Below, in pieces: positions 9,110 through 17,976 of a stretch of DNA of 64,000 bases. The position numbers and the translations under genes were made by a program. Origin of the DNA: Parasphingopyxis lamellibrachiae (GTDB taxonomy: Bacteria > Pseudomonadota > Alphaproteobacteria > Sphingomonadales > Sphingomonadaceae); the NCBI RefSeq assembly GCF_003385775.1, contig NZ_QRDP01000004.1, positions 1,978,957-2,042,956 of the forward strand. The letters are read 5' to 3'. Below the pieces are notes generated by a model that saw nothing but the letters and a program-made list of their open reading frames with translations, was not told the DNA's origin and searched no databases. Each line of letters opens with the position of its first letter. The stretch's first letter is position 1.

Positions 9110-9886
9110 ATGACCGTCCGCAAGCGCATCATACCGTGCCTCGACGTCGCCAATGGCCGCGTCGTCAAAGGCGTCAATTTCGTCGATCTTGCCGATGCCG
9201 GCGATCCGGTCGAACAGGCGCGCGTCTACGATGCGGCGGAAGCGGACGAGCTGTGCTTTCTCGATATCACCGCCAGCCATGAAGAGCGCGACACGCTGCT
9301 CCATATCGTCGAGCGCACGGCGGCGGTCTGCTTCATGCCGCTGACCGTGGGCGGCGGGGTACGCACGCCGGACGATGCAAGAAGACTGCTCCTTGCCGGG
9401 GCAGACAAGATCGCCGTCAACAGCGCGGCCGTCGCGCGGCCCGAACTCATTGGTGAGATGGCAGAACGCTTTGGCAGCCAGTGCGTGGTCGGCTCGATCG
9501 ACGCCCGGGCGGACGGCAAGGGCGGTTGGGAGATTTTTACCCATGGCGGGCGGCGCGGAACGGGGGTCGATGCGATCGCGCATGCGCAGCGGCTCGCTTC
9601 GCTCGGCGCCGGAGAATTGCTCGTCACTTCGATGGACCGGGACGGAACCAAGGACGGATATGACCTCGCTCTCACCCGGACCATTGCCGACAGCGTGTCC
9701 GTGCCGGTGATCGCGTCAGGCGGCGTGGGCACGCTCGATCATCTGGTTGCAGGGATCAGTGAAGGCCATGCCGATGCGGTACTCGCCGCCTCGATCTTCC
9801 ATTTCGGCGCATACAGCATCGCGGATGCGCGCGCAGCGCTCGCCGCCGCCCATATCCCCGTCCGCAGGCGGGAATCCGTCGGGTAA
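9110..9886 (+). CDS. hisF: Imidazole glycerol phosphate synthase, cyclase subunit
   Basis: HisF condenses PRFAR with HisH-derived ammonia and cleaves it to imidazole glycerol phosphate and AICAR. It is a 258-residue (beta/alpha)8 barrel. The catalytic Asp motifs are [14 protein letters not shown] at the N-terminus and CVVGSIDAR near residue 130. The phosphate loops GGGVRTP and ASGGVG are present. The ATG follows the inverted repeat with only a weak ribosome binding site. Confidence 0.97.
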   Translation: MTVRKRIIPCLDVANGRVVKGVNFVDLADAGDPVEQARVYDAAEADELCFLDITASHEERDTLLHIVERTAAVCFMPLTVGGGVRTPDDARRLLLAGADKIAVNSAAVARPELIGEMAERFGSQCVVGSIDARADGKGGWEIFTHGGRRGTGVDAIAHAQRLASLGAGELLVTSMDRDGTKDGYDLALTRTIADSVSVPVIASGGVGTLDHLVAGISEGHADAVLAASIFHFGAYSIADARAALAAAHIPVRRRESVG

Positions 9887-10009
9887 CTTTACACTAACCA
9901 TATTCTTCAGGCGGCAGTTAACCATCGGAGCGCTGGTCGGAGCTTATTGCCCTGAAATTGGCCGAATTCTTGCGTTGTAGGCGGAAAGTTCACACTTTTC
10001 GGAGCGCGC

Positions 10010-10201
10010 ATGCCTTTCGCCCGCCTTATTGCCGCATTTCTGGCCGCCATCGCGATTGGCGCAACGCCGGCCATGGCGAGCGCGGTAAGCGTGGATGCGC
10101 CGGGCGATGTCATGCTGTTCGGGCTGGGGGTGGTCGGGCTGCTTGTCGGGCGGCAGGTCAGCAAGCGCCGGAAAAAGAACGGGTCTGACAAGCCCGGTTG
10201 A
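10010..10201 (+). CDS. Miniature PEP-CTERM-like protein
   Basis: This is a 63-residue protein consisting of an N-terminal signal peptide (residues 1-24, ending ATPAMASA) and a C-terminal segment. The C-terminal segment resembles the PEP-CTERM sorting signal: a short Pro motif (VDAPGD), a hydrophobic run (VMLFGLGVVGLLVG), then basic residues (RQVSKRRKK). PEP-CTERM proteins are processed by exosortase and exported, usually alongside exopolysaccharide. Here almost no mature domain lies between the signal peptide and the sorting signal. GGAG (10000-10003) precedes the ATG. It sits between hisF and hisE, 22 nt before hisE. Confidence 0.65.
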   Translation: MPFARLIAAFLAAIAIGATPAMASAVSVDAPGDVMLFGLGVVGLLVGRQVSKRRKKNGSDKPG

Positions 10202-10223
10202 CGCGGCGCGCCTGCCCGCGCAG

Positions 10224-10550
10224 ATGACGGCAATGGCCAAGATACTCACCCGCCTGGAAACGACCATCCATGCCCGCAAGGGCGGCGATGCGGGATCTTC
10301 CTATGTCGCGAAACTGATGGGAAAAGGCCGGGAAAAGGTCGCCCAGAAATTCGGCGAGGAAGCGGTCGAGACGATCGTCGCGGCGCTGACGGAGGACGAT
10401 GCCGCGCTGGTTGGCGAGGCCGCCGACACACTCTTCCACCTGCTTGTCCTGCTGGCCGAACGCGATGTCCGGCTTGCCGACGTGCTGGCCGAGCTGGACC
10501 GGCGCGAAGGCGTGTCCGGGCTGGACGAAAAAGCGGCGCGCAAATCCTGA
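10224..10550 (+). CDS. hisE: Phosphoribosyl-ATP pyrophosphatase
   Basis: HisE converts phosphoribosyl-ATP to phosphoribosyl-AMP, the second step of histidine synthesis. The 108-residue length fits the stand-alone MazG-like enzyme. The metal-binding helices KFGEEAVETIVAA and EAADTLFHLLVLLAER carry the expected EExxE and ExxD residues. ATG 10224 is used, with a second ATG at 10233 also possible. It closes the his gene run; hisG, hisD, hisI and hisC are not in the window. Confidence 0.95.
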   Translation: MTAMAKILTRLETTIHARKGGDAGSSYVAKLMGKGREKVAQKFGEEAVETIVAALTEDDAALVGEAADTLFHLLVLLAERDVRLADVLAELDRREGVSGLDEKAARKS

Positions 10551-10560
10551 CGCAAAAGCC

Positions 10561-11319
10561 CTAGCTGCAACGCAGCGCGCCCGATCCGATCGCGCTTGAC
10601 CGGCATTGCGCCCCGCCGCGCACCGTTACGTCGCCCGACCCGATAAAGGAGGCTTCGACGTTTTCGGTTACATAGGCTTCGACGTCGCCTGAACCCGCGA
10701 TACTGACATCAAGGGTCCGGGCGCGGAATTCTCCGGCCGCCACATCACCGGAGCCGGCAATATCCAGTTCGATGCTGTCCGCCGTCCCGGCAACGCTGAG
10801 ATCACCAGAGCCGGCGATTTCAAATGCGGCGCGATCGGTTTGAAGAGACTGGATCGCTATATTGCCCGAGCCGGCAATAGAGGCTTCGAAACCCTGCGAA
10901 GCGAACTGGCCGACATCCATGTCACCGGATCCAGCCAAGGAAACACCGTTTAGGCCGGGCATCACGATCGAGATGGTGGCCGGCCTGTGATCGGGACGCC
11001 TCCAGCGGCGCCTGTCGTGATCGTCGCGATAACCGATCCGCAAAGTACCGTTCTCGACCGTCAGTTCCAGCTCGTTGAGTATCTCTGCATGGCCCTCGGC
11101 GCGGATGGAGAAAACAGCACCTTGCCTGATTTCAACGGTATCGGGCGTCGCCAATGAGACCCGGGCGAAGCCGGACAGATCATAGTCCCGGCGCGTTTCC
11201 GTGGCGGCCACGCGCCTTTCGGCCTGATCGTCACCGGGCGCGGCCCGGCTTTCCTGTGCTGCACTGTTCGTGCACCCGATCAGCGCGGCAACGCCCAATC
11301 CATAAGCTATAACTCGCAT
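10561..11319 (-). CDS. DUF2807 (head-GIN domain) lipoprotein, copy A
   Basis: This is a 252-residue envelope protein. The lipobox ALIGC near residue 16 indicates lipidation. The C-terminal half repeats AGSGD/AGSGN about every 18-20 residues, the pattern of the DUF2807 right-handed beta-helix, and it ends CRSSAIGSGALRCS, suggesting a disulfide. It has the same architecture and ending as the next gene and is clearly a tandem paralogue. GGGAGG precedes the ATG at good spacing. The biological role of this family in Gram-negative bacteria is not established. Confidence 0.8.
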   Translation of the reverse strand: MRVIAYGLGVAALIGCTNSAAQESRAAPGDDQAERRVAATETRRDYDLSGFARVSLATPDTVEIRQGAVFSIRAEGHAEILNELELTVENGTLRIGYRDDHDRRRWRRPDHRPATISIVMPGLNGVSLAGSGDMDVGQFASQGFEASIAGSGNIAIQSLQTDRAAFEIAGSGDLSVAGTADSIELDIAGSGDVAAGEFRARTLDVSIAGSGDVEAYVTENVEASFIGSGDVTVRGGAQCRSSAIGSGALRCS

Positions 11320-11416
11320 GCCAACCTCCCTGTTCGCAGGGACGATCAGTACGGCATAACCCCAATTACGACAAGTGCCGTTTATCGATTGCCTGATGGC
11401 GTTGGTCGGATTGCCA

Positions 11417-12139
11417 CTAGCTGCAGCGCATTTCGCCGGAGCCGATCGAGTTCGACCGGCAATCGGCGCCGCCGCTCACACGAACATCCCCGGACCCGAT
11501 CAGGCTGCCGCTTACAGTCTCGGTTGCGAAAATCTCGACACTGCCGGACCCGGCGATATCGACATCGGCGCGTTCGACCCGAAGTTCCGCGGCTTCGACA
11601 TCGCCCGATCCGGCGATCCCGATTTCCAGATCGGCAACGGTACCGGCCACGGTCATGTCGCCCGAACCGGCAATATCGAATTCGGCCCGCGCCGCCTCGA
11701 GTGCGGCGATCGCCATGCTGCCCGACCCCGCGATCGAGGCTTCGAAATCATCCGACGCCGCACGGGCAATCTGCATGTCTCCCGAACCGGCAAGCGACGC
11801 GCCGTTCAGAACCGGCATGGTGATATGCACCGTGGCCACGCCCTCGTTTATCGTAATTCCATGACTGCTTTCGCGTCCGATCCGCAGCTTTCCATTGCGA
11901 ATTTCGAACTCGACCCTGGCCACGACATCGTCATCCCCTTCGACCCGGATGTCGAATTCGTCGCCCAGGGCGATCACGACATTGTCGGGCCCTCGCAGCG
12001 ATACAGAATCGAATTCCTCCAGGGTCAGTTCGGCAAGCGACTGTCCGTTGGACAGACCCGAGTCCCTGCCACCCATCTCAACCAGCGGCCCGCATGCCGC
12101 CAGTGCCAATGCCGAAAGCGATACCAAAAGCGCGCGCAT
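11417..12139 (-). CDS. DUF2807 (head-GIN domain) lipoprotein, copy B
   Basis: This is a 240-residue lipoprotein with lipobox LALAAC and the same series of AGSGD/AGSGS repeats. The terminal CRSNSIGSGEMRCS nearly matches copy A. Two Met codons are six bases apart. The second (12139) has AGGAG at normal spacing, whereas the first (12145) is too close to it. The 97-nt gap to copy A suggests a duplicated pair transcribed together or from a similar promoter. Confidence 0.8.
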   Translation of the reverse strand: MRALLVSLSALALAACGPLVEMGGRDSGLSNGQSLAELTLEEFDSVSLRGPDNVVIALGDEFDIRVEGDDDVVARVEFEIRNGKLRIGRESSHGITINEGVATVHITMPVLNGASLAGSGDMQIARAASDDFEASIAGSGSMAIAALEAARAEFDIAGSGDMTVAGTVADLEIGIAGSGDVEAAELRVERADVDIAGSGSVEIFATETVSGSLIGSGDVRVSGGADCRSNSIGSGEMRCS

Positions 12140-12198
12140 CTTCATTCTCCTGACTGTATTGTTTACTTAATACAGCAATGCAGCACGGCTGACAAGTC

Positions 12199-13506
12199 CT
12201 AGCCCTTAGCGTCCGGTTTTGCGGGCACCGCTTCGGAGACATTGCGGATATCGCCATCGCGGTCGATCTCGCCGGCTTCGTCCGCTTCGATCTCCGCATG
12301 ATGCACATGGAGAGGCGCAAATCGCAGCACGAGGAAGCCCACCACACCTGAAAAAGCGGATCCGAGCAGGACACCGATTTTCGCTTCCTCGATCAGCAGC
12401 GCGTTACCTGGAAAAGCGAGGCCGCCGATAAACAGGCTCATGGTGAAACCGATACCGCACAGCATGGCCGTCCCGTAGATCTGCAGCCAGGTGGCCCCGC
12501 GCAGCTTGCCGGCAATGCCGAATTTTACCGCAAGCCAGACGCTACCGAAAATTCCGACCTGCTTGCCTGCGAACAGGCCCAGCGCGATGCCGAGCGGCAG
12601 CGGGGCAAGAATATGTTCGACGCCCATGCCCGAAAGGTTCACGCCCGCATTGGCGAAGCCGAAAATGGGCACGATGAAAAAGGCGCTCCAGGGGGTTATC
12701 GCATGTTCCATCTTGTGGAGCGGGCTATCCACGGCATCGGGCGCGCCCGGCGTCTTGGTGATGGGTATCAGCATCGCCGCGAGCACCCCGGCAATTGTCG
12801 CGTGGACGCCGGACAGCAGCACACAATACCAGAGCAGGATCGCCAGCAGGATATAGGGCAGCAGGCGCTTAACCCCGGTGGCATTCAGATAATACATGAC
12901 GCCGAGGACGATCGCCGCGGCGAAGAGCCAGATCGTGGCCAGCGATGGCGTATACACCAGCGCGATAATCGCAACGGCGCCCATATCGTCGACGATCGCA
13001 ACGGTCACGAGAAACAGCTTGAGCGATGTCGGCGCACGCTTGCCGAGCAGCGCCAGCACGCCAATCGCAAAGGCGATATCGGTCGCCGCGGGGATCGCCC
13101 AGCCATTGGCCAGTTCCGGATAGTCCCACGTGAAAAAGAGGAAGATGATGGCGGGCACCGCCATGCCGGCAGCAGCAGCGATAATCGGCAAGCGGCGCTT
13201 TTCCCAACTCGACAGGCGGCCGTCGACAAATTCGCGCTTGATCTCGAGCCCGACGAGAAAGAAGAATATCGCCATCAGCCCGTCATTGATCCACAAATGG
13301 AGCGACATAGGCCCCAGTTTGCTTGTCAGTTCAGGGCTGAAAATCGGCCCCATATTGTCATGCAGGATATGGTGATAGGCATCGTACAAACTGCTGTTGG
13401 CGACCGCCATCGCCAATATCGCCGCCACCATAAGAACGATGCCGCCAGCGGCCTCGCTTTTCAGAAAAGTGCGCAACGCAGATCGGACACCCAAACGTTC
13501 AGCCAT
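12199..13506 (-). CDS. nhaA: Na+/H+ antiporter NhaA
   Basis: NhaA exchanges protons for sodium across the inner membrane and supports pH and salt homeostasis. It has 435 residues and about twelve membrane segments. The conserved functional region is present as AATDIAFAIGVLALLG and VAIVDDMGAVAIIALVYT, which contain the essential aspartates. A hydrophilic, acidic C-terminal tail (about 40 residues) goes beyond the E. coli length. ATG 13506 is chosen because GAGGGAG lies upstream; the frame extends 30 codons further without a family match. Confidence 0.94.
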   Translation of the reverse strand: MAERLGVRSALRTFLKSEAAGGIVLMVAAILAMAVANSSLYDAYHHILHDNMGPIFSPELTSKLGPMSLHLWINDGLMAIFFFLVGLEIKREFVDGRLSSWEKRRLPIIAAAAGMAVPAIIFLFFTWDYPELANGWAIPAATDIAFAIGVLALLGKRAPTSLKLFLVTVAIVDDMGAVAIIALVYTPSLATIWLFAAAIVLGVMYYLNATGVKRLLPYILLAILLWYCVLLSGVHATIAGVLAAMLIPITKTPGAPDAVDSPLHKMEHAITPWSAFFIVPIFGFANAGVNLSGMGVEHILAPLPLGIALGLFAGKQVGIFGSVWLAVKFGIAGKLRGATWLQIYGTAMLCGIGFTMSLFIGGLAFPGNALLIEEAKIGVLLGSAFSGVVGFLVLRFAPLHVHHAEIEADEAGEIDRDGDIRNVSEAVPAKPDAKG

Positions 13507-13665
13507 ATTCACTCCCTCTTTGGCGCCTTGCTCTAATGGGTAATGGGGGCGATGAAAACCGTCATGAGTCGCTGCTGAGCCCCTTTTGCCTAACATCTTC
13601 CGTAGATTGGCTTTTCATCGTATAGACACGGATAACGCTCATGGGGGTACGAGCACGGGGGGAGC

Positions 13666-15060
13666 ATGCAGGGGGGCGGACTGCTATTGGAGCTTGCCGG
13701 ACTCGCTTTTCGCGAGCTGGCCCTGTTCGCCGCCTTCGGATTTCTGCTCGGGGCGATCGACACGCTTGCGGTCGACTTTTTGTGGTTCTGGCGAACCATC
13801 CGGCGCCGGGCGGCCCGCCGCGACGGGAAACGGCAGTACCTCGCCGACCTGCCACCGGCCAAGCGCCCCGGCGGTCATGCGGTATTCATCCCGGCATGGG
13901 ACGAGGCTTCCGTTATCGGGCCAATGCTGGAAAACACAGCCCGGCGCTTTGTGGCGCAGGATTGCGTGCTCTTCGTTGGCTGCTACCCGAACGACCCGGA
14001 TACGATCGCCGAAATCGAAGCCGTCGCAAGCCAGGTTTCCACTATCCGGACGGTCGTGTGTCCCAACCCCGGCCCGACAACCAAGGCCGATTGCCTCAAC
14101 GCCCTTTGGGCAGAGCTGGAACGCGAAGAATGGCGCACAGGCCGGCGCTTCAAATCAGTAATCCTTCATGATGCCGAGGACGTCGTGCACCGGGCCGAGA
14201 TCCCCTTGTTCGACAGGCTCATCGACCATCACGATCTCGTTCAGATTCCCGTGATCGCTTTACCGGATGCGCATTCGCCCTGGATCGCCGGCCATTATTG
14301 CGACGAGTTTGCCGAAGCGCATGGCAAGGATCTGGTGGTTCGCGACAGTCTTGGCGCGGGCGTACCTTCGGCCGGTGTGGGCTGCGCGATTTCCCGACAG
14401 GCGCTCAGCAGGCTGGCGCATGAGCGCGGCGGTCGTCCGTTCGATGCCGACAGCCTGACCGAAGATTATGAGCTTGGCCTGTCGCTGGCCGAGAATGGCG
14501 GGTGCGGAACCTTCATGCGCTGTTACGACAAGCGAACGAATGCGTTGATCGCCGTCCATGCCCATTTCCCCGGGACGCTGAGCGAGGCCGTAAGGCAAAA
14601 AACGCGCTGGATCGCCGGGATCGCCCTCCATGGATGGGACAGGCTCGGCTGGCATGCGGGTATTGCAGACCTCTGGATGCGCGCCCGCGACCGCAGCGCC
14701 ATCCTGGCCTCGATGATATTGCTGGCCGCCTATCTTGCAGCCATTCTGGGATTCGGACTGCTGATCGCAACCGCCACGACGCCATACGCCCTGCCCGAGA
14801 TGCCACCCGTCCTCACCTATATCCTCATCGCCAATTTCTGGCTCTTGCTGTGGCGACTGGCCGTCCGCGCAAGTTTCACCGGCTATTGCTACGGCTGGCG
14901 CGAAGGATTGCGGGCCATACCGCGCGCCCTTGTCTCGAACATCATTGCAATGATGGCCGCCCGGCGGGCCATGACCCGCTATATCTTCGCCCGGCGCGAC
15001 GAACCCCCGATATGGGATAAAACGCAGCACACCTTCCCGGATACCGCCGCCCTGCAATGA
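13666..15060 (+). CDS. NfrB-like membrane glycosyltransferase (GT2)
   Basis: This is a 464-residue inner-membrane glycosyltransferase. An N-terminal membrane segment (about residues 16-40) precedes a GT2 catalytic domain with FIPAWDEASVIGPMLEN, the acidic HDAEDVVH motif, TEDYELG and the QxxRW-type RQKTRWIAG. C-terminal membrane segments follow. This arrangement is that of NfrB, which in E. coli works with the outer-membrane NfrA to make and export an exopolysaccharide used by phage N4. It lacks the extra C-terminal cyclic-di-GMP-type domain of E. coli NfrB (about 745 residues). GGGGGGAGC precedes the ATG, and the next gene overlaps by 4 nt. Confidence 0.78.
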   Translation: MQGGGLLLELAGLAFRELALFAAFGFLLGAIDTLAVDFLWFWRTIRRRAARRDGKRQYLADLPPAKRPGGHAVFIPAWDEASVIGPMLENTARRFVAQDCVLFVGCYPNDPDTIAEIEAVASQVSTIRTVVCPNPGPTTKADCLNALWAELEREEWRTGRRFKSVILHDAEDVVHRAEIPLFDRLIDHHDLVQIPVIALPDAHSPWIAGHYCDEFAEAHGKDLVVRDSLGAGVPSAGVGCAISRQALSRLAHERGGRPFDADSLTEDYELGLSLAENGGCGTFMRCYDKRTNALIAVHAHFPGTLSEAVRQKTRWIAGIALHGWDRLGWHAGIADLWMRARDRSAILASMILLAAYLAAILGFGLLIATATTPYALPEMPPVLTYILIANFWLLLWRLAVRASFTGYCYGWREGLRAIPRALVSNIIAMMAARRAMTRYIFARRDEPPIWDKTQHTFPDTAALQ

Positions 15061-16145
15061 TCCGCTTCACCCCGCCTGTCCGCTTTGTCGCCTCCGTCCT
15101 GACACTCTGGATCGGCTTGCGGATAATATTCTGGACCCCCGCCGATATTCCGCAAAGGCTCCTCCAGATGCCCAATCCTTTCCTGCCGGGCCTGCCTGCC
15201 CTTCCGGCGTTCGGCGCACTGAGCCCGGATGAGGCGGGCGGCGCACCCGGCGCACGCGAGCCGCACCAGACGACAGCGCCGGGCGCGCGCCATGCGCAGC
15301 CGCCGACGCTCTATCCGAAGCGCGTGTTTGCCGTAGCGCGCCAACCCCGGGGTGAACGCTGCGGTGCCAGGTGTACGCGCATGCTGCTCGCTGCGAATAT
15401 ACCGCCGCTCAGCCAGGCCATGCTGATGCGTTTTGCCCGGCGCCGGTCCGGCATCCCGCCCGGCAGTCGGCTGGCGACGCAGGCAAATCCGGCCTTGCCC
15501 CCCGCATTCAGCCTTTCGGCATGGGCGCAATGGCGTTCGGGCGACGGGATCGGTGCGCTGGCCGATGACGGGGAATTGGGCGGCAGCCAGGCGGGAATTG
15601 CCGCCCGCTACCGGGTCTGGCGCGGCGCCGGTGCAGAGGCGGCGCTGGCCGCGCGCCTGTCCCGCCCGATCGACCATGGGAACGGAGCGGAAGCGGCCAT
15701 CGGCATTGCGCTGCGCCCGGCCGAACGGATACCCGTCGAGCTGATAGCCGAACGGCGGATCGGACTGGACGATGGCGGGCGCGATGCCTGGTCCCTGGGC
15801 ATTGCAGGCGGCGTCTACCGACAACCCCTGCCGTTGGGCTTCGAACTGGACGGCTATGCCCAGGCCGGGATTGTCGGCGCCCGGCGTCGCGATTTTTACG
15901 GCGATGCCGCGCTGGTCGTCTCGCGGCCCGTGCCGCTTTCGGAGCGCAGCACGCTCTCGATTGGCGGCGGCGTCTGGGCGGGCGCGCAGCCCGGCGCCTC
16001 GCGCGTCGACATCGGCCCCGAAGCCAGTGTCCGTCTTCCGGCCGGCGATGGCGGCATCCGGCTTTCGCTGAGCTGGCGCGAGCGCGTCGCCGGGTTCGCC
16101 GCCCCCGGCTCGGGACCGGTGCTGGCACTCGGTGCCGATTTCTAG
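15057..16145 (+). CDS. NfrA C-terminal-like outer-membrane beta-barrel
   Basis: This is a 362-residue protein overlapping the glycosyltransferase by 4 nt. After one hydrophobic segment near the N-terminus and a Pro/Arg-rich linker, residues from about 145 form alternating strands (AWAQWRSGDGIGALADDGELGGSQAGIAARYRV) and end VLALGADF, as in an outer-membrane barrel. The strand region resembles the C-terminal domain of the bacteriophage N4 receptor NfrA. The TPR body of E. coli NfrA is missing. It is likely the export partner of the GT2 enzyme. Family assignment is from context and pattern. Confidence 0.62.
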   Translation: MIRFTPPVRFVASVLTLWIGLRIIFWTPADIPQRLLQMPNPFLPGLPALPAFGALSPDEAGGAPGAREPHQTTAPGARHAQPPTLYPKRVFAVARQPRGERCGARCTRMLLAANIPPLSQAMLMRFARRRSGIPPGSRLATQANPALPPAFSLSAWAQWRSGDGIGALADDGELGGSQAGIAARYRVWRGAGAEAALAARLSRPIDHGNGAEAAIGIALRPAERIPVELIAERRIGLDDGGRDAWSLGIAGGVYRQPLPLGFELDGYAQAGIVGARRRDFYGDAALVVSRPVPLSERSTLSIGGGVWAGAQPGASRVDIGPEASVRLPAGDGGIRLSLSWRERVAGFAAPGSGPVLALGADF

Positions 16146-16214
16146 AATGAATCCGTTCATCCGCGCAGACTCTACCTTCCGCTTCCCCGCCAAAATCGGT
16201 AGGCCGGGCACAGC

Positions 16215-17129
16215 ATGGATATTTACCTTCCTATCGCTGAAATCTCCGTCAACGCCCTCGTCATCATCCTGCTTGGCGGCGTTGTCGGGATATTGTCCGG
16301 CATGTTCGGCGTCGGCGGGGGATTCCTGACCACGCCGCTGCTGATCTTTTCCGGTATTTCCCCCGCAGTGGCTGTCGCCTCCGCCACGACGCAGATCACC
16401 GGGGCCAGCGTTTCGGGCGTCGCCGCGCACGCCCAGCGCAAGGGCGTCGATTTTCGCATGGGCGGCGTATTGATCGCGGGCGGCATAGTCGGAACGATCG
16501 CCGGCGGCTTCCTCTTCCTGCAATTGCAGCAGGCCGGGCAGGTGGATGTCGTGGTCGCCATTCTCTATATCATCCTGCTTTCCGGGATCGGCGCGCTAAT
16601 GGTCCGTGAATCCTGGACGGTGATCCAGGCGCGGCGCACCGGCATCCCCATCAAACCGCCCGTTCGCCGCCATCATCCCGTGGTCGCCGCCCTGCCCCTG
16701 CGTTGGCGGTTTTACGGATCGGGGCTCTACATCTCGCCGCTTGCACCGTTCGGTGTCGGCTTTCTTGTCGGCACCCTGACGGTGATGCTGGGCATTGGCG
16801 GCGGGTTCGTCCTTGTTCCCGCCATGATCTATCTGCTCGGCATGTCGACCCGGGTGGTCGTCGGCACATCCCTGTTCCAGATCCTGTTCGTCGCGGCGGC
16901 CACCACCATGGTCCACGCCCTGACCACGCAGGCGGTCGATATCGTTCTCGCCATATTGTTGCTGCTCGGCAGCGTGACCGGCGCGCAGATCGGCGCGCGG
17001 CTTTCCACGCGCATCAACGCCGAATGGCTGCGGCTATTCCTGGCAGCATTGTGCATTCTGGTCGCGGTTCGCATGGGCCTGGGCCTGGGTTGGCGGCCCG
17101 ATGAAATCTACTCGATCCAGATCACATGA
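16215..17129 (+). CDS. TSUP family anion exporter (TauE/SafE)
   Basis: This is a 304-residue inner-membrane protein with about eight membrane segments. It shows the duplicated TSUP motif: GMFGVGGGFLTTPLLIFSGIS in the first half and LTVMLGIGGGFVLVPAMIYLLGMSTRVVVGTSLFQI in the second. TSUP proteins move sulfite, sulfoacetate or related anions. The TIGR02186 gene overlaps its end by 4 nt, a pairing I recall from other alphaproteobacteria. The substrate cannot be read from sequence. Confidence 0.88.
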   Translation: MDIYLPIAEISVNALVIILLGGVVGILSGMFGVGGGFLTTPLLIFSGISPAVAVASATTQITGASVSGVAAHAQRKGVDFRMGGVLIAGGIVGTIAGGFLFLQLQQAGQVDVVVAILYIILLSGIGALMVRESWTVIQARRTGIPIKPPVRRHHPVVAALPLRWRFYGSGLYISPLAPFGVGFLVGTLTVMLGIGGGFVLVPAMIYLLGMSTRVVVGTSLFQILFVAAATTMVHALTTQAVDIVLAILLLLGSVTGAQIGARLSTRINAEWLRLFLAALCILVAVRMGLGLGWRPDEIYSIQIT

Positions 17130-17887
17130 ACAGGCTGGGCATCCTCCTTTTTCTGGCGCTCGTGCCGATGCTGATGGGACAGGCCCGGCCCCGGCTCGTC
17201 CCCGCAGTCGATCAGGAGCAGATCGAGATCATCTACAGCTTCACCGGTGCCGAGCTGATGGTCTATGGCGCGATTCTGTATCCGAACGGGCGCGTGCCAG
17301 ACGAGCCTGTCGATATTGTGGTCGTCCTCAAAGGCCCGGAACAATCGATCCTCGTCCGCGAGAAGCAGCAGCGCATGGGTATCTGGATGAATGTCGCCCA
17401 GGCGCGCTTTCGTTCGGCGCCGGCCTTTTATGCGCTGGCCAGCGCACGCCCGATTGACGAGATTGTCGATGAGCGGACGGCCGCCATCTACGAGCTGGGG
17501 ATAGACAGCCTGCAATTGTCGCCGGCCAGCGCCAATCCGCCCGAAGAGGCACAGCGCTTCGACGAGGGCCTTGTCGACCTGAGGGGGCGCGGCGGCCTGT
17601 ATGTCGAGCAGCTGGACGCGGTCGAGGTTACCGAGGGCGTGTTGTACAATGCGCGGATCGACATTCCCGCCCGTGTGCCAGTCGGCGAATATACCGCAGA
17701 AACTTTCCTGATCCAGAATGGCCGAGTGCTGGCCGGCGAAGTCCGGGATATCCGGATCACCAAATCGGGATTCGAGCGGTTCGTTGCCACAGCGGCGGCC
17801 GAACACGGCTTTCTCTACGGCCTTGCTGCCGTTCTCGTCTCGCTGCTCCTCGGGTGGCTCGCGGGCATCCTTTTTCGGCGAATTTGA
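17126..17887 (+). CDS. TIGR02186 family (Alph_Pro_TM) membrane-anchored protein
   Basis: This is a 253-residue protein with a signal peptide (residues 1-19). Its periplasmic beta-rich body contains the family-typical IEIIYSFTGAELMVYGAI and the Arg/Asp-rich VVLKGPEQSILVREK. A single C-terminal membrane helix (LYGLAAVLVSLLLGWLAGILF) ends in RRI. The family is restricted mainly to Alphaproteobacteria and is usually next to a TSUP transporter, as here. It may be a periplasmic accessory to the transporter; that role is inferred. Confidence 0.82.
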   Translation: MNRLGILLFLALVPMLMGQARPRLVPAVDQEQIEIIYSFTGAELMVYGAILYPNGRVPDEPVDIVVVLKGPEQSILVREKQQRMGIWMNVAQARFRSAPAFYALASARPIDEIVDERTAAIYELGIDSLQLSPASANPPEEAQRFDEGLVDLRGRGGLYVEQLDAVEVTEGVLYNARIDIPARVPVGEYTAETFLIQNGRVLAGEVRDIRITKSGFERFVATAAAEHGFLYGLAAVLVSLLLGWLAGILFRRI

Positions 17888-17976
17888 GCCATTTCGTTAT
17901 AGTAAGCGAAAAATTTACCCCTGTACTGCTAGGCTTTCCGCTGTTGGAAGAACACAGGATTGAGCAGGGCATAAAT

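Noticed and set aside
14979-16523. A 514-codon minus-strand open frame
   Set aside because: It is antisense to the end of the glycosyltransferase, its barrel partner and the start of the TSUP gene. The translation is low in hydrophobic residues and has no recognisable domain.
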